This document shows positions 8,284 through 17,102 of a DNA stretch of 20,260 nt, one piece after another; positions within the stretch are counted from its first letter, which is position 1; every line of letters begins with the position of its first letter. The translations under genes were made by a program, and so were the position numbers. Origin of the DNA: Saccoglossus kowalevskii (taxonomy: Eukaryota; Hemichordata; Enteropneusta; Harrimaniidae); NCBI RefSeq assembly GCF_000003605.2, contig NW_003146782.1, positions 33,279 to 53,538 of the forward strand. Reading direction: 5' to 3'. Under the pieces are notes generated by a model. The model was given only the letters and a program-made list of their open reading frames with translations, searched no databases and was not told where the DNA came from.

Positions 8284-11108
8284 CTGTAAACAAAAATGTA
8301 TATATAAATTAAAACAATATTAGTCAGGTAAGTGTTTCAGTGTGTTGCTCTTATCATGATATAATCTGTAACAAATCAAATTGATGCACGGTAGTTAGCA
8401 GGAATTATGACATGGTAAACGAGCTAGAAAAATTTCACAAACATTTAAAAATAAATAAATCAATCTATAAATACCTACCTTCTTATAAGTTAATTTCAGC
8501 ACATGGAACATGCATGGTTAACCTACCAAACTTCTCTGTCGATCTGCAGCGGCTCGGCAATCGCTTTTGATTTAATAGGTAATGTTAATGACTACGGCCA
8601 ACGGTTTTTTAATCATATGCTATGAAAAAGTTACTTGTTGACATCATTAGATTCGTCACGCTTTTGCTTTGAGCGCAGTGTTTCGAGCAGAACTTTCCTG
8701 TGGGCGACTTTGTGAACGTACTGTATTAAGAGCTGCATTGGAATCAAGTTAATCAGTACTGTTAGTGTGAGTTTTGAATAACGTGTGATATCTATGAAAA
8801 ATACAGGCTGGTTTGTATTTTCATGATTGTAACATTAAACTAGTTGTAGCTACGATAGCTATATTGGCGACTTACTAAGTATATCCTACCTTTTCTCTCT
8901 TGTTTTATTGTCCTAGAAAAGTAAAAATCGTCCGTTGACACTCATACTAACACTTGATCGACTAATCCTTACTTTCACCATTTTTATAGTGCACATGCTA
9001 ATAAAATAACGCCGCAATTGTATTGTAATTGTTCAGCCATCATTGTCGATATGACTGAAAAATTGTAGTATTGCGAAACTTTTCAAAAACTCGTTTTTCA
9101 CTGATTTAAATATCATTGTCATTTGACTTTTTGCAGCGGGAATAAGCACTGTTCAATGCGACCCTTATAACAACTTACTTCCTTGAGCAACACTAAATTA
9201 GGGAGACAATTAACATAAGTTTAATGATATTTTCATGTTTATTTACTGGTTAAATTGGATTTAAAATCGATTAGATACCATCTGTACCACTCTTTCTTTC
9301 TTTCTTTTTTACACATTTGTACCACTTTGGTACTTCTGCCGTGGCTGTAGTATACGGCTGTACTATACCTATTCCAATTGAATATACATTAAGACCAAAT
9401 ATAAACAAACGCGAGTTTTAACATCTTGTCACACAGAGCATAAATTGTTTTTGTTTGTTTATGATTGGTATTAATGTCATAGGCATTAAGTTAAAACAAA
9501 CCAGTGCTTTAATAGTCCAACCTATATTTGACCTTGTATGGTTTTCAATTTAGCTAATTAAATAGTAGTCAATTTAATTTACCTCTATGAATATATTCCC
9601 TAAGGTTATGAGGGTTACAATGGCTAAACAACAGAAGTGTTTTTAAATCCATACTACCTCCAAGTGTATGTTTCATTTATGAATGCATGTGATCCCATGC
9701 AAGATGTGGGTTTAATACCATGAACAAACAGAAAAACGTAATCAAATTAAATTATCTAGATTTTCCAATTTAAATATCTTTGAATATATCTCCAGTGCAT
9801 ATATTTAATATAGATAAATTTTGTGTTAGTTAAAGTTATGAGGATTGAAGTGGATGAACGATAGTGAGTGTTCGAGCTTCAAATGACGACATCACCTACA
9901 TAATGTTTTCTTAGTAATGAAATTTGAGTTAGCACAAGGAAAAACAATTAAATATATGTGAATTATCTAATTTTTCATTTTGTTGCATATTCCACTTAAA
10001 TCGCGACCATAACTTTTAAGATCATGTAACATACTCTGACAAAATTAAGGTCATGTTTAAGAAACAAGATATGCTTCTCAGAGTATATTTAATACTTTTG
10101 TCCTGTATATACATTGTGGTGTGTTCCCTCAACTATATTTAATAATACTAATATTGTACTTTTAAGCCAGTGGTAGTATGGAATAAACATATTTTATTAC
10201 AGTTTTTTTGTATAATAAATATGGGAAAAAAGGGCAAAAAGTTGAAATATATCAGTGATTAAGACATCATTTTAAAATTACAAAGCGTGTATCACATGTA
10301 AGCATACACATTATAGGTGAATTCAATGTTCTTATAGTAACATGCTTAGTTCTGTACTTAGTAACAACACATATACCAACTTTATGTTGTACAAAAATAG
10401 TATTGATCTACTTACAGGTTAGATGTTTGTTTTTTCTTATGGAAGTTTCAAGATTTTATTGTAATAGAAATGGAGGTAACCTTGCTCAATCATCCTTACC
10501 CGGGTAAATGAAAACAAATGTTTTTTTATTGTCATATCTAGTGAAATATGTTTGCGTTTTTCAAACTTGATTAATATGTAAAATACTTTATTTTCGCTTG
10601 GAATTAATTTTAGCTAAAGAAAAGTACATTGTATTTTACAACATGTATATTTTAAAAATAGGCAATGGTGATAAGGTATAAAAAAAAACATATAAATATT
10701 GACTTCCATAAGCCTACATTGTTGCACTTTTTGGAAACTTGTCTACTTCTACTTAAATTTTAAAATTAATTGATTAAGTGTGTATATTGCTATACATGTA
10801 TATCAGAAAATAAAAAAAAATATTTTAGCTGAAAGGATAATTCAGTGATAATGATTTTGTTTTCCTATATTTTACATTCAAGTCATAACAAACAATGAAA
10901 ATAAATTTCATATAAAACACCTGAAATATCCTTCCAGCAAAAATTGATTCCAGCTAAAATAAAGTATTTTACAGTATAACAAAATTTGCCAGTGACAGAA
11001 GAGGTCAATTGGAGTGGGGGCGAAGCTCAATATGTCAGTAAGCTAGAGGGTGCTGCTCTGCAAATTAAACAGTACCTTTGTTTATTATTTCGGTATGCAA
11101 TTTCAATC
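8284..11108. other. Long AT-rich region without a supported gene
   Basis: No exon with convincing splice sites is seen. A less AT-rich patch at about 8520-8760 reads on the minus strand as a 33-codon open frame starting MQLLIQYVHKVAHRKVLLET and might be a first exon or a promoter-proximal remnant, but nothing supports it further. A short pyrimidine microsatellite (CTTT repeats) sits near 9292-9311. From 9560 to 11000 there is only AT-rich sequence with homopolymers. Confidence 0.5.
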
Positions 11109-12271
11109 ATGGCAACCACGGCGAAAACATTGGGAGATATTGTTCTCGAGTAAAAAAAGAACTGATGATGAGACTGTTCTACTTCCTGTTATTCTGCAAT
11201 CTGCAATTTCTGAATTTGTTGGTATAGTTTTATAACTGGAGAAGTGACGTTTATACCTTATACCTACCTACTGTACAAGTAATCATGAATAAAATGATTT
11301 TGAAGATTTTTGTATATTCTTGAGTTCGGGCTTTCTTAAGCCAGTAATAACTGCTGTTTCCTTCCATGTGAATTAACGCAATTGGGTCTATCTGGTATGC
11401 AAACATATAAGATTAGCTTAAATCTTAGCGCATACTTCATGTAGCATGAGCACTTCTAATCTTTTAATATTCTGGTAAGCATTTGTTAATCATATATTCA
11501 GAAATTACAGTAATCTATTTACTACTGATCAAAAAACTTTTTATTAAAAAGTGTAGTAATCTTGTATGTTATTTTTCTCATATAGTGTAAATGGTCCTTA
11601 CTATTACTGTAAAATTGCTGTACTATTTATTACTACAGTGCAACAGAGAGGGTACAATTCCTGGCTTTAAACCTTTAAATAAAGTGATTCACACTGCTAT
11701 AATGCATCTTGAATGCCATGCTTTCTGCAAGTTGTTTATTTAATAATTTGCTTAAATTTATTTTAGGCTTGTAAGAAAAATAATCAAGGATATTTTCTTG
11801 GTGGGGCACACAAAGTGAAAAAGATGATGGATGCACATGTTGTTAATATAAGTGACGACGTATATAGAGTAAAAATGGGCCAGATTACCGATGTTATCAT
11901 CACACCTGGTGGTGACCGTACATACTTGTACCAGAAATGCTTAGATAGTCGCAATATTGCGAGCATTTCTGGTGCATCATCTGTTATCACACAATATGTC
12001 TTGTCTTTATCAGATATTACTGATATGCCATATTCAGAGAATATCACTAGAGACATCACCCAACTTATTTAGAGTGCATATCAGAAGCAGGCTGCTGTTA
12101 AGATCAGACCGTTCATATGTTGTTTATGGTCCTTGAACAGCAAGTGCTACAATTAGATATTGCCATGTTTCTGTAAAGGGAAGGAGTTTTCTTTGTTCAA
12201 GCGCTGACTGTAAGAAGTTAAAAATCAAATCAGAGCAGTCCTCCTTTCAGAACAAATGTATTCATTTTTAG
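11109..12271 (+). pseudogene. Decayed reading region ending in a Cys/His (SWIM-like) cluster
   Basis: A short open piece from ATG 11109 reads MATTAKTLGDIVLE and hits TAA at 11151. Shifting frame across the following A7 run restores KKRTDDETVLLPVILQSAIS up to a donor-like TTG|GTATAG (11222). A second block from 11767 (acceptor TTTATTTTAG) is open for 101 codons and reads CKKNNQGYFLGGAHKVKKMM, then DAHVVNISDDVYRVKMGQIT, to TAG at 12070-12072. One base out of frame it continues SPNLFRVHIRSRLLLRSDRS, then VVYGP, stop (12134-12136), then RYCHVSVKGRSFLCSSADCK and a CIH triplet (12257-12265). The C-H, C-x4-C and C-x-H spacing resembles the SWIM-like cysteine clusters of large transposase-derived animal proteins; the rest is unrecognised. 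The frame ends where the hairpin repeat begins, and its stop is supplied by that repeat. It lies on the same strand as the OTU-PHD gene 3.5 kb upstream, but linkage is unproven. Confidence 0.55.
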
Positions 12272-12670
12272 CTCCCGTGAAACGGAGCTTATGTGGTACC
12301 GGTGTCTGTGACTCTGACTAAAATTTGTTCCACTGATAACTCAAGATCTACAATTTCAATTCAAAAGAAATTTGGCACACAGCTAATATATGATGAGTAA
12401 ATGCGCTGATTAGATCTGATTCAAGATGGCCGAATGGCGGCCATTTTTGTGCTGAAAATCATCAAAATCAAGCATTTCTCTGATGTTTACAGATGGATTT
12501 TGTTCAAACTTGGGATATACATTAGATATTATAAGACCTTGATGTTCATTTTGTTTTACAATCTAATTCAAGCTGGGTCTTTTAAGGGTATCGGGTCCGA
12601 TACTGTTCTTTCTTTCCACGATACTGTTTCTCTCAAGCTGGGCCGTTTCCAGGCCATTGTTTTGCAATGA
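12265..12670 (+). mobile_element. Dispersed non-coding repeat with hairpin tip (copy 2), inserted in coding remains
   Basis: Starts TTTTTAGCTCC, hairpin AGCTCC (12270-12275) with GGAGCT (12284-12289) around an 8-nt loop, then TTATGTGGTACCGGTGTCTGTGAC. The body includes AAGATGGCCGAATGGCGGCC, ATCATCAAAATCAAGCATTT and TGTTCAAACTTGGGATATAC, phrases I associate from memory with very common bivalve repeats of unknown class. It breaks directly into the Cys/His coding block after CIHF. It is much less AT-rich than its surroundings. The 3' boundary (about 12670) is set by loss of this character, not by a seen duplication. The open frame at 12434-12670 within it is considered chance. Confidence 0.65.
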
Positions 12671-13275
12671 TGAATCAGAACAGAACAGTTCGTGTGAACT
12701 GATCGACCCTAACTTATTATCTGGATACTCGTATTCACCTGCGGATACTTCAGCCTACTTTCAAGTATGAATATAGAAGGAAATCAACGATTTTTTTTCA
12801 GTATCGTTCCAGACTTTGCAAGAAATTTATATAATAATCACAGTGATAACTACTATTGGGTTCAAAAATTATTTATGATCATTCAAAATATAGTGGCCAT
12901 GGCTGTCGGTTCAACCCACCACGAGCAGAGAAAAGGAAAGCTGAATCCCCGCGTCTACACTTAATCCATGTATAAGGTAGACACCAAACAGCAACAGCAA
13001 GGAAGTATGTCAGTTTTATTCAGGATATAAATTTTCTATTTTACGCATTGGAGCTACACAACGTGATCTAATTTGTAAACAATTACTTTTCATACGACTC
13101 CCAGTGTCCTCTCCTCGAGCAGACAGTAATGTTTCACATTTGTTTTCGCATGGTTTCCATCTAACTCAAATAAATTTTACTTAGTGTTTATTTTTAAACA
13201 AAAATGCACTCATTAAACAAATAGTAAATATGCGATTTTTTTTTGTTTTTGCCGAACGAGAACAAGGAAGACAAA
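12671..13275. other. Spacer, no supported gene
   Basis: An open frame at 12767-12964 has a less AT-rich end (MAVGSTHHEQRKGKLNPRVY) but no recognisable domain or splice signals. The rest to 13275 is AT-rich. Whether the coding remains interrupted at 12268 resume here could not be established. Confidence 0.4.
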
Positions 13276-13353
13276 ATGGCAGTAGTTGTGTGTAGGGTCG
13301 ATCGCGATCTTCGGTTTGTATCAAAAGCATGTCTCACAAATGAAAAAAAAAAT
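13276..13353 (+). CDS. Possible first coding exon, 26 codons
   Basis: ATG at 13276 stands in a favourable context (ACAAAATGGC). The frame reads MAVVVCRVDRDLRFVSKACL, then TNEKKN, and meets a good 5' splice site, AAT|GTAAGC, at 13354 in phase 0. The block is distinctly less AT-rich than the flanking sequence and has codon-like texture. The frame stays open past the donor to 13506, but that part is AT-rich and intron-like. No following exon could be identified before the minisatellite at 13785, so the gene may be incomplete or the exon may be chance. Confidence 0.35.
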
Positions 13354-13784
13354 GTAAGCGATAATTTGATAGCAATTAAACAAATTTCAATCTTTGGTAA
13401 GGGCTGGATCACTTACTTTCAAGGGTTCATTAAACTACGATGTTTTTATTTATCTGTTCTAGGTATGTTGTACAGACTTTTTAGTTGTACTATTTTGATG
13501 ATTTAATCTGTCAAGGAAACAGTCTGTTGTTACTTTACATGTTCACGTAGGTTTAATTTAGCAGATTTTACTTGTCAGCGAAAAAAGCGAAATTTGCCCA
13601 TTGCGTCTGGAAGATCTATCCCGATTTGCTGCACTGAGGTTAATTGCGGTTTTTACTACTACATCGTTAATGACACTAATTACAAAGAATTAAAAAAAAC
13701 ATAAGAAAATCAAAGCAAAAACGAGACAAACCCCGACCTCTAGAAATACCTCATTCATAGAGTGCCTTTGTTTACAAGTATAGT

Positions 13785-14330
13785 GTCATGAAATTCAAGC
13801 CATGAATACAAAACTGGCAACTGTGGCTTAAAATTCAGGCCAAGAATAAAACACTCTTGTAATTGTGCCTTGGAATTTTACCACTGGCCATGATGACTTG
13901 AAATTCAAGCTCGGAATTTACCACTGGCTACTGTGGCTTGAAATTCAAGCTAGGAATTTATCACTGGCAGCTATGGCTTGAAATTCAAGCTAGGAGATTA
14001 CCACTGGCAACTGTGGCTTTAAATTCAAGCTAGGAAGTTTCCACTGGCAACTGTGGCTTGAAGTTCAAGTCAGGAACAGAACACTGACATGTGTGACTTG
14101 AAAATCAAGCCATGAATACAACACTAGCAACTGTGGCATGAAATTCATGTGAGGAATAAAACACCCTTGTAACTGTGGCTTGAAATTCAAGCCGTGAATG
14201 AAACACTGGCAACTGTGGCTATCAATTCAAGCTAGAAATTTACCACTGGCAACTGTGGCTTGAAGGAACAGAACACTGGTTGTGTGGCCTGAAATTCAAG
14301 CCATGAATGAAACACTGGCAACTGGCATAT
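13785..14330 (+). repeat. 40-bp minisatellite, about 14 units, each with an internal palindrome
   Basis: The unit is close to ACTGGCAACTGTGGCTTGAA followed by ATTCAAGCTAGGAATTTACC. Successive units start at 13883, 13923, 13963, 14003 and 14043 with an exact 40-bp period; outer units vary by a few bases and one near 14260 is shortened by about 10 bp. The centre GCTTGAAATTCAAGC is a perfect dyad around one base and is the best conserved part. Unit tails fall into two classes, CTAGGAATTTACC and CCATGAATRMAAC. The array ends against the truncated Penelope-like element. There are no unique spacers, so it is not CRISPR-like. Confidence 0.92.
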
Positions 14331-14343
14331 AGAAGAGTTAAAA

Positions 14344-15959
14344 TAATTCGAAGATGGAATGCTAAGCATCATAACATCCACCAAGTTTAAACCCGTGAGT
14401 AGCGTTTTCCTCAAAAAACTTGATGGTGATGCTATTTCAAATGAAAAAAAACTGTTAATTCCAGTTGATAAAAACACGAACTTTTATAAAATGGAAACTT
14501 CCGCTTACCGTAAACTCCTAGAAAAGAAAGTGACTAAATCGCACAAAATATCTACCGACGCTACCGCTCCTAGCATCACACAAATTGATAAGAAAATTGC
14601 CCAGTCATTGGAAATTGACGACCGAATGGACGTCGGCGCGAAGAAGGATGCTTACATAACTTTAAAAGACCACAAACCGAACTTCGCAAATAACCCATTG
14701 TGCAGACTAATCAACCCAACCAAATCTGAAATAGGGAAGATAAGCAAACAAATCCTGGATAGAAAAATCATAAAAGCTACAGTGGAAAAATACGTCCTCC
14801 GTGATAAAATGGTTCGACAACATCGAGAATTAGTCGCACTATAACTTTATTTGTTTTGACGTTGTGGAATTCTACCCATCCATAAGCGAGGATCTATTAA
14901 GCAAAGCGTTACGTTTTGCCTCAGCTTACGATAATATCCCGGATGAGGAAATAAACATCATCACTCATGCCAAACAAACATTGTTGATCCACAATCAATC
15001 GCCGTGGCAAAATAGGGGCTCCAACACGTTTGATGTTACAATGGGAAGTTTCGACGGCGCAGAGACCTGCAAACTTGTGGGCTGCTTCCTGCTTTCACAA
15101 CTCAAAGCACAGTTGGGGAAGAACGTTCACATCGGTCTATACCGAGATGATGGCTTAGTCGCCTTAGACGCCTCACCCACAGAGACTGAAAAAATCAAAA
15201 AAAGCTATCTGTCGCGTGTTTAAAAACAACGGCCTAAAGATTACGATCGAAGTAAACAAGAAAATCGTAAACTTCCTTGATTTCACGCTAAACCTCATTG
15301 AAAGTTCGTACAGTCCCTTCATAAAGCCTAACGCCAACTTGGTATTTGTACACAAGTAGAGTAATCACCCACCCACCATTACAAAGAATATCCCGGCCGG
15401 GATTAACATGCGTCTTTCTTCAATATCGTCAAATAAAAAGATGTTTGACATCGCGACACCACCCTACCAAAGAGCTCTACGCGAAAGCGGCTACAAACAC
15501 CAATTAAAGTTTGAGCCCCCCCCCCCCCCACACCACCACCACCAATCGGAGAAGGGTAAAAAAACGGCCGCGTAGCGCAACGTCCGCAACTGTATCGGAA
15601 AGCGATTCCTGGATCTAATCGACAAATGCTTTCCTACCGGGAATAATCTCAAGAAAATATTTAATAGAAATACAATCAAAGTCAGCAAGAAAAACAAACA
15701 CCAACTCGCGACCAAAAATAACACTACGACTGACGAAACGAAAGCCACCAAATTTTGCAATTGCCAGAAAAAAGCATGTCCACTAGGCGGGAAGTGTTTG
15801 CAGTCTGGCGTCGTATATCAAGCGGAAGTTACGCGTTTAGACAAACACCAGCGAAACGTACGTCTGACTTACTGGTATGAGTTCAAAACCAGGTACAGAA
15901 ACCACACGGCCTCATTTCGCAATAAGGCCTCCAGAAATGCGGCAGAACTAAGCAAATAA
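14344..15959 (+). pseudogene. Penelope-like retroelement: reverse transcriptase plus GIY-YIG-like C-terminus, 5'-truncated and broken
   Basis: Three frames together encode a typical Penelope-like protein. Frame 1 (from about 14359) gives LLIPVDKNTNFYKMETSAYR and AYITLKDHKPNFANNPLCRL, then INPTKSEIGKISKQILDRK. A one-base shift near 14805 leads to WFDNIEN, stop (14831-14833), then [18 protein letters not shown] and [20 protein letters not shown]. The catalytic YRDDG box is at 15140-15154. A second shift in the A-run at 15190-15203 leads to the thumb (NGLKITIEVNKKIVNFLDFT), stops at 15357 and 15573, then a Cys cluster CNCQKKACPLGGKC (from 15756) and VVYQAEV...FKTRYRNHTASF, the remains of the GIY-YIG nuclease, ending ELSK, stop at 15957-15959. 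The second YIG tyrosine region is degraded (RLTYW). The 5' part is missing. RT and nuclease act in target-primed reverse transcription in this class; this copy is dead. Confidence 0.88.
15516..15544 (+). repeat. Poly-C (14 C) and CAC tract inside the retroelement frame
   Basis: Fourteen consecutive C at 15516-15529 are followed by CAC/ACC repeats to about 15544. In frame they would encode proline then histidine runs in the linker between the RT thumb and the nuclease part. Homopolymer expansion and possible sequencing uncertainty both apply. Confidence 0.9.
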
Positions 15960-16240
15960 ATACATCCCAAGTTATTATTATACACTTCCCTCACCCGAAT
16001 TTTTTTCATCTCTGTTACAATTACAAAATGCAGTAATCTTGCGTAATATTTCTAAATTTATTTTTCTCGCCACAAAAAAACGTAATACAATTATTTTGGT
16101 CTGACAGTTCATGTTCTTTTCATATTTTCTTTTTCAGTCACTGTAAAATGACATTGTCCTCTGTAACATGTTATGTAATTACAATGAGTATACCTTGAGG
16201 CCGGAAGCCTACAGTATTATGAATAAATTTATTATGATAT
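15960..16240 (+). other. Probable 3' untranslated region of the Penelope-like element
   Basis: Follows the frame end without another open frame. Near its end a short hairpin (AGGC at 16197-16200 pairing with GCCT around CGGAA) is followed by CAGTATTATGAATAAA, with AATAAA at about 16222. I infer a polyadenylation region of the element or of the locus. The 3' boundary of the insertion is not marked by a visible duplication. Confidence 0.4.
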
Positions 16241-16330
16241 GTAACAATTAAACTTTCTATTTAATTTTAATTAATATGTTAATTTGCGAAGCTTATAATT
16301 TATGCTCTTTGGTGCAGTGAATTAATAAAC

Positions 16331-16380
16331 ATAAAGCTACTGATGAGTGAGGTACTTTACAAAACAGTGCTGTTGAGTTT
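16331..16380 (+). ncRNA. Candidate eroded type I hammerhead ribozyme
   Basis: The core box CTGATGA (16340-16346) is followed by a stem II GTGAG (16347-16351), loop GTAC and TTTAC (16356-16360), then AAAA where the ribozyme needs GAAA, then stem III ACA (16364-16366), loop GTGC, TGT (16371-16373), and a GTT cleavage triplet ending at 16374. Stem I can form between AAGCT (16334-16338) and AGTTT (16376-16380), with an A-G mismatch next to the core. Penelope-like elements are known to carry hammerhead motifs in their terminal repeats, and this lies about 370 bp after such an element on the same strand. The lost G of GAAA and the weak AU/GU stems mean it would be inactive or nearly so, and chance remains possible. 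Confidence 0.38.
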
Positions 16381-16420
16381 CAATATTCATGTCGTTGCGT
16401 ACAAATTCCTCTATCACCGT

Positions 16421-16434
16421 ATATATATATATAT
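16421..16434. repeat. (AT)7 microsatellite
   Basis: Seven AT units between CACCGT and GTACAC. Such runs also occur near 1919-1930. Confidence 0.95.
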
Positions 16435-16485
16435 GTACACTATATGCAATAATATAATAATTGCAGATGTGATTGACCTCTTGTA

Positions 16486-16757
16486 TTATTTCATAAAATT
16501 GAGGATTGTGTTGGTCTCAGTTTCACCCTCATTGTCGTACACTTGGGTGAGATTGTCAAAAATGTCAGGGAAGTTTTTCTCAAACTGCTTAATGTCGCTT
16601 GGTGACACTATTCGGATTCTTTTTCTTGGTTGGTAGTTTCCTAAAAAGTGATATATTTTTCCACTTTTTTTCAGAACTAATAACTTCCTTTCAATTTCTT
16701 TTTCTTTCATCCACTCCTTTGACTTTGTATGTTTATTTGCAGATAATGCAATATCAG
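16486..16757 (-). CDS. Terminal coding exon of an unrecognised gene
   Basis: On the minus strand a 3' splice site (TTTATGTGTTTTCTAG) is followed by an exon open for 89 codons to a TAA at 16488-16486. It reads DIALSANKHTKSKEWMKEKE, then IERKLLVLKKSGKIYHFLGN, YQPRKRIRIVSPSDIKQFEK and NFPDIFDNLTQVYDNEGETE, ending LNFMK. It is highly charged, rich in Lys and Glu, and of better coding texture than anything nearby. No domain is recognised. The charged C-terminal tail could belong to a nuclear or transposon-derived protein, which is a guess. The first residue needs a phase-1 upstream exon; none fits cleanly, the nearest candidate being a short ORF ending at CGAAT|GTGAGG (16988). Confidence 0.5.
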
Positions 16758-17030
16758 CTAGAAAACACATAAAGAAACATGTCATTGTCAATGACAGTCC
16801 TTGTTTGTATTTGGATGAATTGGAACAAACTTACATTGATGTAACCCTTATGCAATGCGCATACCATGCTTGAAATGATGAGATTATTATGAAGTTCCTA
16901 TCCGTGATGTTCTTGCAACTGTCTACATTTATATCATTTAATTCAATAATGATTAAGGGTCAAACAAAGAAAGCACATGTGCCTCACATTCGATTTTGTC
17001 TTTTTGATTTATTCCCTTCATCATTTTCAG

Positions 17031-17102
17031 AAATATGAAGTGCAACATTGCATCTACTCCGGATCTTATAACTCAACTTTGTTTCCATTTTTTTCGCAGT
17101 AG
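17031..17102 (+). CDS. Possible short internal exon, 72 bp
   Basis: On the plus strand a long pyrimidine-rich acceptor (CCCTTCATCATTTTCAG) and an ideal donor (AGTAG|GTGAGTAAG) bracket 72 bp that is open in one frame, reading NMKCNIASTPDLITQLCFHF, then FRS. On the minus strand the same stretch is also open (METKLSYKIRSRCNVALHIS) and ends at a donor-like GTGAGG. Both strands cannot be right; the plus-strand splice signals are the stronger. No partner exon was found. Confidence 0.35.
   Translation, partial: KYEVQHCIYSGSYNSTLFPFFSQ

Noticed and set aside
8640..8740. Short minus-strand frame MQLLIQYVHKVAHRKVLLET as a gene
   Set aside because: Only 33 codons, no splice partner and no recognisable domain; mentioned only as a GC-richer patch.
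11161..11185. Second CTGATGA box as a hammerhead
   Set aside because: No GAAA box or closing stem II follows at a usable distance.
11784..12059. Minus-strand open frame opposite the Cys/His gene
   Set aside because: It is the antisense shadow of the 11767-12072 block, which has the acceptor and natural composition.
12434..12670. 78-codon open frame inside the second hairpin-tipped repeat
   Set aside because: It lies wholly in a non-coding dispersed repeat and shows no protein motif.
12907..12918. tRNA-type B box (GGTTCAACCCA), possible SINE or tRNA
   Set aside because: The last position does not match, no A box lies at the right distance upstream, and no cloverleaf can be drawn.
13883..14080. 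Heat-shock-element array from the repeated GAA and TTC
   Set aside because: The spacing between GAA and TTC is one base, not the two required for heat-shock factor sites.
13785..14330. CRISPR-like array
   Set aside because: The units are contiguous and similar over all 40 bp, with no unique spacers, and the genome is eukaryotic.
15491..15760. Minus-strand open frame with a glycine run
   Set aside because: It is the shadow of the retroelement; the glycines come from the poly-C/CAC tract.
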